Shown here in pieces: positions 21,282-30,900 of a DNA stretch of 64,000 nt. The position numbers and the translations under genes were made by a program. This DNA is from a virus. The stretch's first letter is position 1. Every line of letters starts with the position of its first letter. Below the pieces are notes generated by a model. The model worked only from the letters and a program-made list of their open reading frames with translations. It made no database searches and was not told where the DNA came from. The stretch covers positions 18,179-82,178 of IMG/VR virus record IMGVR_UViG_3300012017_000779, one strand, 5' to 3'.

Positions 21282-23930
21282 TTAATAATTAGGATATACT
21301 GTATAAACATAACCTCCATACTCAAAGGATTCACCACCATATTTATGATTGTCCATATAAATTTTAATACAATTGTTTAAAGCATTACCTGATTGATCTT
21401 TACAATGTTCTTCTGCATCTTCATAAGTATTTTTTCTTTTTGTACTATCAAGTGTTTTATCAGTTGGAGTATATGTTACTCTTCCACCTGGTCCAGCATC
21501 AGTTTGATAGTTAGGATACATTTGATTAAGAGCATCAGTTTTCCATTTATTAGTTACTGCAGTATTATAAGCATTTCTTAAGTTTTGTCTACCTTGTAAC
21601 TTAGCATTATCAAACTGTTGATTAGCAATAGTATTTTTATCAAAAACTCTATTTGCCATTTGTTGGTTTAACATAGATTCTTGATTTCTTATACCTACTT
21701 GTGTACCTTCAAACTGGTTTGCTATGTTTACATTCTGATTATTTATATTACTCAAAGTATTTGCAGCTTGTGCAGCAGCATTTCCTTGAGTTGCAGCATT
21801 TCTGGCACCTAATCCTTGAGCACCTGCAAAAGATGCAGAAGCTTGAGAAGCAATATTTGCTTGTTCAGATTGTGCACCTAATTCTCTTGTAGGATCTAAA
21901 AATGTAGGTCTTGGTTCTTCAAGATCAACTCTTGCTTCCCATGGCATATACTTTTTAATACTTGCTAAATCAGATACAGCACCCATAGTATTTACATTAT
22001 CTTGTAACCACCATTCAGCAGGTTTTCTTTCACCAGGTACAACTTTATCAGTAGTTGTAGTAGTTGAATCTTCTTTAGTTTTTTCTTCTGTAGTTTTTGT
22101 TGTTTCATAACATGATGCATCATCAGCTATACAATTTCCATCTTTATCTACTGGAGCTTTTTTAGTATTACCTTGAGCATCTTTATATATACTACCATCA
22201 GTTTTTTTACAAAGACAAGGATCTTTTGCTTCATCTGGTAACTTTTCAAAATCAAAATTTATAGGTGTTCTTGAAGATGTAAAAGCTCCAAAATCAGAAT
22301 CAATTCCTTGTCCTGATGTGTTGTCAAAACCAAAATCACTTATAAGACTAGACTTTAAATTAGTTAATTCATTTTCAGTATAGGCTGGTCTTCCAGAAGC
22401 AACTTTTTTAGCATTAAGTTCTTTTACTTTATTAGGTATATAATCATTATTAATCCAAGTTTGAAATTCTTTAACTTTAGGATTATTTTTTCCTGGTCCA
22501 CCTGGCTTATTTATTTCTTCTAATAATTCAGCATATTCTGGATATACTCCATCCCATTTAGCAAAACTTGTTAAGTTTTTTTCAGCATTTCCAAAACCTA
22601 TTTTAGAAGGTTTTTGAACATCCTCATATTCATCAACACCAACAGCTTCATCATTAAGTTTAATACCATATTCTTTAGTATAATCAGTTTTTGACTGTTG
22701 TTTTGTTTTATTTTTTTTATCACCAGGACCACCTACAACATACTTAGGCATACCACCATAAGCCATTTCATATGGATCATCATAAAAAGGCATATCATAG
22801 CCACCCATAGACATACCATAAGCTGCCATAGGAGCTTGTTGCATCTGTCTTGGATCTTGTTCTTGTCCACCTTGCATTTGTTGCATAACACCCATTACAA
22901 GTTGTTGTACTTGATCTTCAGGCATTCCTAATTCTACAAAAATTTGTGCAATTGCTTCAGGAGGAACTTGACCTTGCAATAACTCAACAGTTAACTCTTC
23001 AGGTTCAGCACCTTGTTGTAAAGCCTCTGCAACTTGTTGCATAATCTGCATCATTTGTTGATCTTGACCACCTTGTTGTGGTTGCTGTTGAGCTTGTTGT
23101 TGTTGCATCATCATCATTTCTTCTTCAGATGGTTGTTGCATTCCTTCTTGAGCTCTTCTTAATCTTCTCATTCCACCATATCTCATCATTTCTTCTTGTG
23201 ATTGTGCAGTTGGTTCACCATTAGGCATTTCCATAACTTCTTCTTCCTCTTCTTGAGGCATGTTATTATTATTAGATTGCTGTTGACCTTTTGGATTTTC
23301 TTTTTTAGGAATTAAATCTTCTTCAGTAATACCATTAGCTTCCATGTATGGTTCAGATAATTTAGGGATTCCTTGAGGAAATCCTTTTTTAGATTCCTGA
23401 GCAAGAGCAAGAGCACCTAATTTAATAACATAATTTTTAATCATCATTTCAGCAGTTTTTATATCTAACTTATCTGAATTACGATCTTGTAAAATTTCTC
23501 TATATCTATTTATATCAAATTTTTTAGACATTTCTGCAGGAGTATAACCACCTTTTTTTGTAGGCATGTTAAACATTTTTAATAATACCGGATCATTAAT
23601 CATCATAGCTTTGGTATCACTAAAAATAAAACTATCATCTGGAAGATTTAATGGTACACCACCTTTAGTATGTCTTGGACCTTCTATATTAAAAAATGAA
23701 GGAATTTTACTGCCATCTATATTACCTATTACAGTTTCTCCACCTTCAGCTTCTAAGTTAGCATCTTTTCTAGGTACCGCAGTTATACTTTTAGTAACCT
23801 TGATATTAGAATGATCTTTAAAATTAGTGTTGCTATCACCAAATGATGACACATCATTTTTTAAAGAACCATCTACTTGATAGCCAACTTTTGCTTTTGG
23901 TAAAGATTTTATTCTTACTTTATAGTACAT
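21282..23930 (-). CDS. Cargo/structural protein with Gln/Met-rich low-complexity region, 882 aa
   Basis: Residues about 55-115 contain EAEGGETVIGN, then GPRHTKGGVPLNLPDDSFIFSDT. This block recurs in virion proteins of crAss-like and other gut phages. A Gln/Met/Glu-rich low-complexity region (about residues 215-370) follows, with runs of M and Q. After it comes a YGG-rich patch, a folded segment with a Cys cluster (PCLCKK, CIADDASC) and a Thr-rich linker. The Ala/Gln/Asn-rich C-terminal helix region ends in KYGGESFEYGG. The N-terminus carries SLPKAKVG, a variant of the short module seen in the small basic proteins at 53444-55540. It lies 10 nt downstream of the 1322-aa gene. No enzyme domain is recognisable. 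Position in the cargo block suggests an internal or tail-associated virion protein. Confidence 0.7.
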   Translation of the reverse strand: MYYKVRIKSLPKAKVGYQVDGSLKNDVSSFGDSNTNFKDHSNIKVTKSITAVPRKDANLEAEGGETVIGNIDGSKIPSFFNIEGPRHTKGGVPLNLPDDSFIFSDTKAMMINDPVLLKMFNMPTKKGGYTPAEMSKKFDINRYREILQDRNSDKLDIKTAEMMIKNYVIKLGALALAQESKKGFPQGIPKLSEPYMEANGITEEDLIPKKENPKGQQQSNNNNMPQEEEEEVMEMPNGEPTAQSQEEMMRYGGMRRLRRAQEGMQQPSEEEMMMMQQQQAQQQPQQGGQDQQMMQIMQQVAEALQQGAEPEELTVELLQGQVPPEAIAQIFVELGMPEDQVQQLVMGVMQQMQGGQEQDPRQMQQAPMAAYGMSMGGYDMPFYDDPYEMAYGGMPKYVVGGPGDKKNKTKQQSKTDYTKEYGIKLNDEAVGVDEYEDVQKPSKIGFGNAEKNLTSFAKWDGVYPEYAELLEEINKPGGPGKNNPKVKEFQTWINNDYIPNKVKELNAKKVASGRPAYTENELTNLKSSLISDFGFDNTSGQGIDSDFGAFTSSRTPINFDFEKLPDEAKDPCLCKKTDGSIYKDAQGNTKKAPVDKDGNCIADDASCYETTKTTEEKTKEDSTTTTTDKVVPGERKPAEWWLQDNVNTMGAVSDLASIKKYMPWEARVDLEEPRPTFLDPTRELGAQSEQANIASQASASFAGAQGLGARNAATQGNAAAQAANTLSNINNQNVNIANQFEGTQVGIRNQESMLNQQMANRVFDKNTIANQQFDNAKLQGRQNLRNAYNTAVTNKWKTDALNQMYPNYQTDAGPGGRVTYTPTDKTLDSTKRKNTYEDAEEHCKDQSGNALNNCIKIYMDNHKYGGESFEYGGYVYTVYPNY

Positions 23931-23940
23931 AATTAATTAT

Positions 23941-26900
23941 TTATAAAAATTCAACTTGTCCACCTTCTGCCATAAAAGCTCTAATTTGATCTTCAGACAT
24001 GTATGTTATTTTTTCACCACCCTCAGCATAAGTTAATTCATCTTCTTCATCTTCTTCTGTATAAGGATCATAATATTCTTCTTCATCTATGTATCCACCA
24101 TATTGTGCAGATCTACTGTTCCACATTTGACCTTGTTCATCAGGTCTATATAATCCTGAATTAGTATCATAATCTCCTTTATCTCTACTAGGATCAGAAG
24201 CATAAAGATTATTAGAACTTAAGTTTTCATACATTTCATTTTCTTTTTTTCTACTTTCTATATTTTTTCTTATACCATCTATAACATCTACACCTGCATT
24301 AAATGTTTGTAGTCTTGCTTCATTTTTTGATGTATCAGCATTAGCACCAAAAGCAAGGTCTTTTTTATTTTCTACATCAACAGCATACATATCATTAAAG
24401 GATGGTTTATCTTCATTTATTTGAAGATTTCCACTTTTATCTTTTATAACTCCAGGTTTTTCACCAGTCAATGGATTTCTATAATCTTTATCTATTACTC
24501 CTGGTTGTTTTATATCTTGAATATTATTTCCAAAGTCAGATCCTGTAGATCTTTTTTTAACAACTTTACCCATAAAATCTACACAATCTCCAGCTGCATT
24601 TTTAGTAGAACCCATTGGACATTCTCCTGGACTCATAGAAGTTTGAAAACCATCTTCTGCTCTAGGAAGAAACATATCTAAATTACCACCATATTGCATT
24701 TCAGTATTTCTTGGTCCTGATGTATTAATTAATTGATCAGATGAAAAAGGAATTCCTTGTAATTCTTTTGATTGAGTATTTCTTAATTGATTCATTGTAT
24801 CCTGATTAGATTTAATATCTAATCTTCCTGTATTACGATAAGGATGATCTAAAGGAAAATCTGCATAAGGATCATATTTTTTAATTGGCTTACCACCTAT
24901 TGGATTACCATATTCATCTAAACCTTGCATTCTAAGTTTTAAATTATTTATAAAACCATAACCTTGTCTTCCAGATCTTTGATTTTTATTATTTTCTCTA
25001 GTATCTTCAGGATAATTATCTCTAACTGGTTTTTTTGCACCTTGACAATTTGGTGAATTAGGAAAATCTAAACAATATCTATCACGACCTCTTTGAGAAG
25101 CATCAGTACCTTTTGATGTAGTAATAGGTTGACCAGATTGACCATTAAAATACATAGTATATTTTTTTGGTCTACCTGACCAGAATCTAGTTTTATCTAC
25201 ATTTATACTAGATAAGTTACCCATATTAATAGGCATAACAATTGTCTTTCCTGTTCTTGGATCATAAACTCTTTGAATTTCATTTCTATAAGTTCTTTGT
25301 GGACTTAATATATTTCCGGGAAAATAATTTTCAATAAATTTTCTAACTCCACCACCTCTTTGAAAATAAGGATCAGTTGTATCTATAGAATTTGAATAAT
25401 CCATATCTTGTTGAGTAGGATCATAACCACCTTGATTAAATTCATATAAATCAGGATTCTCACTATCTACAAAACCTCCATTTTCAAGATTAGGATCAAA
25501 AAATCTTCCAAGTCTTTCCATAAATGATGGATCTCTATAATAATAATCAGATTTCTTTTTTGTTTTTTTAGTAGTAGTTTTCTTTTTATTAGTAGTTGTA
25601 AATTTAGGAATTTGATTTTCAGGAATTATAACTTTATTTTTTTTAATTTCTATTAAAGTAGGAGAAGAATTTCTTTTTACTTCTGGTTTATAAACACTAC
25701 TTATTATTGGTGTATTTGCTACAGTTGCATTTGGATTAACTGTTGCTTGTGTAATTACTTCTTTAGAAGTACCCGTTGGTAAAGTTGAAAATTTTCCTGG
25801 TTGTAAATAATCAGGTATTTTATCACTATTAGCATCTGTTGTAAAAAAACCATGAGGTAAAAGTGTACCTTGTTTTGGTAAGTCTGTACTTTGAGATTTA
25901 TTTATTATAGTTGCAACAGTACTTGACACTGTACTTTGTGAAGATTTAACAACAGGTTTTTGTGATACTACATCTGGATTATTTCCATTAGCAATATCTA
26001 CAAGTGGAGAATATCCATAAAAATCTATTCTATATTTACTTGGTTTTCCTGTTAACCAATTTGATTTTCTAACATCTACACTATAAGAAGGATGATCATA
26101 AGAATGCATTTCATTATTGCTATTTTCATTTCTTCTTGGAAAACAATTTGTTTGTCCATTTTCATCTTCAAAACATGTATTGTTTCTTTCATTAAATTGT
26201 CCTTTAACAGCATAATCAGTTGCATCTACATAACCATCTTTATTATAATCTCCTTCTTCAAATGTTGTTGTAGGATAATCATTAACATTAAAATAATCTA
26301 TATTATCTTCTCTATCTCTTCTATTTTGACCTGTTATAAAATCTTTTAATTGGTTTGCTCTATATTTCAACTCATTACCACGAACAACTTTAGGATCTCT
26401 TGAACCTGCAGAACCACCTCTTCTCATCATATCATTTTGAGGTTGCATTTGTTGTTGCATCATTTGATCATATTCTTGTTCAGCTTGTTGTTTTAAGTTA
26501 AACATTTCTGTTTCTTTCTTTAAACTACTTATAAAATTATTTAGTTTTTGTTTTCTAATTTTTTTACCAGTAGGATCTCCTGCTTCAGGATCTTCATCAG
26601 ATTTTTTTTCTTCACCACCTTCTGCTTTTTTTGCTAATTTTAAAATAGAATTAACATAAACTCTTTTATTTCTTTTATAATTTCCTCCCATTTTCATTTC
26701 AGGAGGTGCATCTAAAGCATATTCACTAGATACATCAGATTCTTCTTCTTCTTCTTCAGAATTATCTTCATTTTCATATTCACTATTTTGATTTATATCT
26801 TTACTAGCATAATGATTATAATACATTCCTGTTGCAGGATCTACAGTTCCATTTAACATATCTGCCATATTATATGGTAAATAAGTTTCTATTTCTGGAA

Positions 26901-27909
26901 ATACTATACCAGGAGCAGTAGGATTAAAAGGATATGTAACTTGACCATTTTGTTGTATTTCTGTATCAACATCTTCTACTTCTTCTCCATCTTGAGCTTT
27001 ATAAAGTCCACCATAAGCCATTTGTCCACCATACTTTTCTTCATCATCATCTTCCTCTTCTTCTTCATCTTCATCTTCATTTAATAACATATCAGATACA
27101 AAACTATTATTTTGAGTATCTTCAGCAGCATCTACTTCTTCTTGTGATTCATAAGGCTCTTCTTCAACAACTTCTTCTTCAACAACTTCTTTTTCATCTT
27201 CATCTTCATCAAAATCATATTCATAATCAGAACCATTTTGTTCAGTTAAATAATTTTTTACTTGACTTACTAAATTTATAGCTTCCATTGGATCTACATC
27301 ATAAAAGTTTGCTAATTTAAAAGCAATCTGTTGTTCATCAATATCATTATTTAAGTCATTAGAAATTATATTAACTAATTCATCTTGTGATAAATCTTTT
27401 TTTTCTTCTGAATTAGAACCAGGATAACCCATTTCACTAACATCAGGTACTCCACCTAATTGATATTTAGGAAAAGTACCATTTTTAATACGTTGTAAAG
27501 CATTATACTGACTTTGTGTTGCTAAATTATTATTTTTTATTACAGCTTCTATTATTTTTTCATGATACTTTCTAGTTGATGGACTTATATTAGATATATT
27601 TAATACATCTTGAAAAAATGCTGGATTTTTTATTTGAATTTTTGATGATGCTGTAGTTGCTTTTTTAATTCCTTCACCATATTTAATAGCTCCTGCAGCT
27701 CTAGCTGCATTATTAGATTTGTCTATAGCTTTTGCTAGTTCAGTTGCCTTTTGTATTTTATCAGATTCATCAAAATTCATAATAAGTTGTTTTCCATATT
27801 TTAAAACATCTTTTACAATTCTTCCTTTTTGAGCTTTTTCTAAAAACTGACCTGTCTTATTAAGATACTTACCATTTCCATCAGGTGATTTATAAATTCT
27901 AACTTTCAT
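23941..27909 (-). CDS. 1322-aa acidic cargo/structural protein with dockerin-like calcium loops
   Basis: No overall family is recognised. The N-terminus carries EKAQKGRIVKDVLKYG, a copy of the short module found in the phage's small basic proteins. Long runs of Glu/Asp (about residues 235-300 and 380-400) alternate with GG-containing peptides such as AYGGLYKAQDG, AEGGEE and MAEGGQVEFL. Residues about 545-560 read GDYNKDGYVDATDYAV, matching the DxNxDGxxDxxD calcium loop of dockerin/EF-hand repeats. A second loop, DANSDKIPDYL, resembles thrombospondin-type calcium motifs. Two related segments (WLTGKPSKYRIDFYGYS and FWSGRPKKYTMYFNGQS) point to an internally duplicated beta domain. The gene begins after a 59-nt gap that contains one exact copy of the 20-nt upstream element. 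A virion role is inferred from its neighbours. Confidence 0.65.
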   Translation of the reverse strand: MKVRIYKSPDGNGKYLNKTGQFLEKAQKGRIVKDVLKYGKQLIMNFDESDKIQKATELAKAIDKSNNAARAAGAIKYGEGIKKATTASSKIQIKNPAFFQDVLNISNISPSTRKYHEKIIEAVIKNNNLATQSQYNALQRIKNGTFPKYQLGGVPDVSEMGYPGSNSEEKKDLSQDELVNIISNDLNNDIDEQQIAFKLANFYDVDPMEAINLVSQVKNYLTEQNGSDYEYDFDEDEDEKEVVEEEVVEEEPYESQEEVDAAEDTQNNSFVSDMLLNEDEDEEEEEDDDEEKYGGQMAYGGLYKAQDGEEVEDVDTEIQQNGQVTYPFNPTAPGIVFPEIETYLPYNMADMLNGTVDPATGMYYNHYASKDINQNSEYENEDNSEEEEEESDVSSEYALDAPPEMKMGGNYKRNKRVYVNSILKLAKKAEGGEEKKSDEDPEAGDPTGKKIRKQKLNNFISSLKKETEMFNLKQQAEQEYDQMMQQQMQPQNDMMRRGGSAGSRDPKVVRGNELKYRANQLKDFITGQNRRDREDNIDYFNVNDYPTTTFEEGDYNKDGYVDATDYAVKGQFNERNNTCFEDENGQTNCFPRRNENSNNEMHSYDHPSYSVDVRKSNWLTGKPSKYRIDFYGYSPLVDIANGNNPDVVSQKPVVKSSQSTVSSTVATIINKSQSTDLPKQGTLLPHGFFTTDANSDKIPDYLQPGKFSTLPTGTSKEVITQATVNPNATVANTPIISSVYKPEVKRNSSPTLIEIKKNKVIIPENQIPKFTTTNKKKTTTKKTKKKSDYYYRDPSFMERLGRFFDPNLENGGFVDSENPDLYEFNQGGYDPTQQDMDYSNSIDTTDPYFQRGGGVRKFIENYFPGNILSPQRTYRNEIQRVYDPRTGKTIVMPINMGNLSSINVDKTRFWSGRPKKYTMYFNGQSGQPITTSKGTDASQRGRDRYCLDFPNSPNCQGAKKPVRDNYPEDTRENNKNQRSGRQGYGFINNLKLRMQGLDEYGNPIGGKPIKKYDPYADFPLDHPYRNTGRLDIKSNQDTMNQLRNTQSKELQGIPFSSDQLINTSGPRNTEMQYGGNLDMFLPRAEDGFQTSMSPGECPMGSTKNAAGDCVDFMGKVVKKRSTGSDFGNNIQDIKQPGVIDKDYRNPLTGEKPGVIKDKSGNLQINEDKPSFNDMYAVDVENKKDLAFGANADTSKNEARLQTFNAGVDVIDGIRKNIESRKKENEMYENLSSNNLYASDPSRDKGDYDTNSGLYRPDEQGQMWNSRSAQYGGYIDEEEYYDPYTEEDEEDELTYAEGGEKITYMSEDQIRAFMAEGGQVEFL

Positions 27910-27919
27910 AACTACATAT

Positions 27920-27939
27920 TATATATTTAATATACTAAA
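27920..27939 (-). promoter_or_regulatory. Candidate phage promoter element (exact copy)
   Basis: Minus strand TTTAGTATATTAAATATATA, the same 20 nt as at 40990-41009. It lies 10 nt before the ATG of the 1322-aa cargo gene, in a 59-nt gap that also contains a weak inverted repeat after the SET/amidase gene. Conservation at two distant starts supports a regulatory site. Confidence 0.5.
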
Positions 27940-27968
27940 TTTTAATTTATTCAATAAACTTAATAAGT

Positions 27969-30900
27969 TTAATTAATACCTTTTGCTTTCATATAATTTA
28001 AAATACGTTTGTATTGATTATAAGTAATATCAGGTTTTGTTTCAAGACCTTTTTCATTAGCATGTTTTTTTATATAGGCATTTCTAATTTGCTCATGTGT
28101 AATAATACTTTTTAAATTTAAATTATATTTTTTTGCAATTGGAGCATAATACTCTACAAATGAAATAACTTGTTGATCAGTTAATGGTTTTTTTTGTGTA
28201 TCTCCTTGAAATTCTACACCAATACTAAAATCATTAACATCTTCTCTTCCATTCCATTTTGATTTTCCTGCATGAAAAGAAACTTGTTCAGGAGATGCAT
28301 ATATAGTTCTAGAACCATCTTCTTCAATAACTACGTGAGAAGAATTTTGTCCAGGTGTCATAAATTGTTTTTTTACTTCAGCATTATTAGTAATAGGATC
28401 ATTATAAGCAGTATGATGTAATACAAAGTTTTTAATTTCATTTTTTAATTTATGACCAGCTTTATAACTGTCATCTTTTTTTGTTCTTACATTAGGCATA
28501 TCATATACATACGTTTCTTTAAATTTGTTAACAGGAACATTATATTTTTTTATATATAAACCATTACCTCCAGAAGTATTTTCAGCATCATAATTAACCA
28601 ACCTTTGTTTAGTTAACTTACCATCTTTATAAGAAAGACCTCTTGCATATGTTCCATTATCAAGACTCCATGCTTCAAGATATTTACTGTTTCCTTTTAA
28701 TCTTTTAAATTCTTTTTTAATATGAGAAACACTTCCTGATACCAATGTTTGTTCTTTTGTTGTAGGATTAACAAAAACAACTCTACCTCCTAAAATAGAA
28801 CCATAATAATCTTCTTCTGCTTTACCTTTTTTTGTTAAAATATTTAAAGCACCTTTTTTAAGTTTATTATTTTCTAATATTGTTATTTGAGGTTGCCAAA
28901 ATTTTGGATTTCCAGATCTTGCTCCATCTAAAGATATGTCATCAATAGAAACAATTTTATTCATAAATGTTTTAGAAAATTTCCAATCTTTATTATTTTT
29001 TAAATTTTTATAAATACCAGTATGTAATACTCCTTTGTTATCTAAAGCAAATACACTATTATCATCATTTATACCATTTACATTTGTTTTTTTATTATAA
29101 GGTTTTATATTAGCTGCCTTACTAAATGGATGAAATGTTGTAAATTCTAATCCATCAGATTCTATATCTTGATATTGACCTCTATTTCTACTACCTAAAA
29201 CTAAGTTAGATGTTGGAACAGTTTGTTGTTTAAACTGTCTATTTGGTTGATCATTTACATTTAATATAGTTTGTGATAAAGTTGGATTTTTATAATAATC
29301 TTTTACATTTATAGGTTCAGGTGATTCTATAACTTTTTTATCTTTAGTTTCTACTATACCCCAAGTTTGAAGTTTACGGTCTAAACCATTATTAAAAAGT
29401 TTTTTTTGATTATCCAACCAGTTATCAAAACTTTTTATTTCTTTATAAGTTGATTCAAAAAATGAATCTTCTGGTTTAACAATTTTATTTTTTATATTAG
29501 AATTATTATTTTTAGTTATTTGTAAACTATTTTTAATAGGTTCAACTTTACTTATATTTTTTTCTTTTAAAATATTTTCTTTTGCAATGTTTTGCAATTT
29601 ATTTTTTAAATCTAATTCAAAATTAGATTTAGTTTCAATAGTAGGTATTTTTCTAATAGTTTTTTTTATAGGTTCAGTTGTTTGTTTATATTTTTTTATA
29701 TTTTTATCATCAACTTTTTCATAAGCTATATCATCAATATCTTCCATACCAAAAAATCTTTTAAATCTTTCTGTATATGTAGGATCTCTTGTATAATCAT
29801 AAGATTTACCTTTTTTATTAAAACCACCATTTTGATAATTATCTATTTCCTCTACTATATAACCACCTTCTTTATATCTTTGTACTTCTTCTGGTGTTAG
29901 ATCTAATTCTACATAATCATTATTTTCTCCACCTTGTTTATATTGCCCTCTAAAACCTGTATTATAATCTTTTTTTAATTTTTCTAAATAGTTTTTATAT
30001 TCTATTTGTTTGTTTCTATCTAAATTTTTATAATCCATAAATGGATAAGTTTCATCAACATCAAACATTTTTTGACCTTTTTTTCCTACTACAGTATTTC
30101 TATCTAATAATATTGGTAAATCATAAGAATTATTAGGCATAAATTGAGAATTCCAATAACCATTATTAACTGCTAATTTATTCAATTTTCTACTTTTTAA
30201 ATTATGATATTTATTAAACCAATCTTGATAATTACCTGTACTATAATCTCTTGGTGAATGCAATTTAAACATATACTTTCCATAACCAGATGGTACGTCT
30301 GAAGTATATAAAGCATCTGCATAACTCATATCTGGCATACCTGATCTATAACCATATTGTTGCATAGGTACATGAGTAGCTTGATATTTAGCAATTGAAA
30401 TAGGATCATCAAAATTTACTCCTGCATTTTTCATATTTTCAAATTCAGATATTTTATTATTCCATGAAGGTTTTGACATATCATAAGGTCTATTAGTATA
30501 GTCCATAACTCCTTTACCATCTCTAGGTACTGAACCATCAACACCTCTAAATTTAGTTGCTTCTCTATTTAAAGCTAGTTTAGTTAACTTATTTGTTCTA
30601 TCTGTACTTCTAGCTGCATAATTTAAATCTTGAAAATCTTTACCTATAAGCTCTTCTTTTTGTAAGTTTTTAATAAATTGTCTTCTTGGTAAAAAACCAG
30701 AAATTTCTTTTAAATTTTTAGAAGAAAAATCATATTTAGAAAGGTCTATTTTAGGAGAACCTGATAATTGTTTAGGAACTCCTTTAAATCCTTTTATTAA
30801 ATTTTTAGATGCATTATAAGCAGGTTTAAAAACTTGTTTACCTAAACCTAATCCTAAAAAACCTAGTGCATTAACTCCTGTTTCAAAAGAAGCATCTCCT

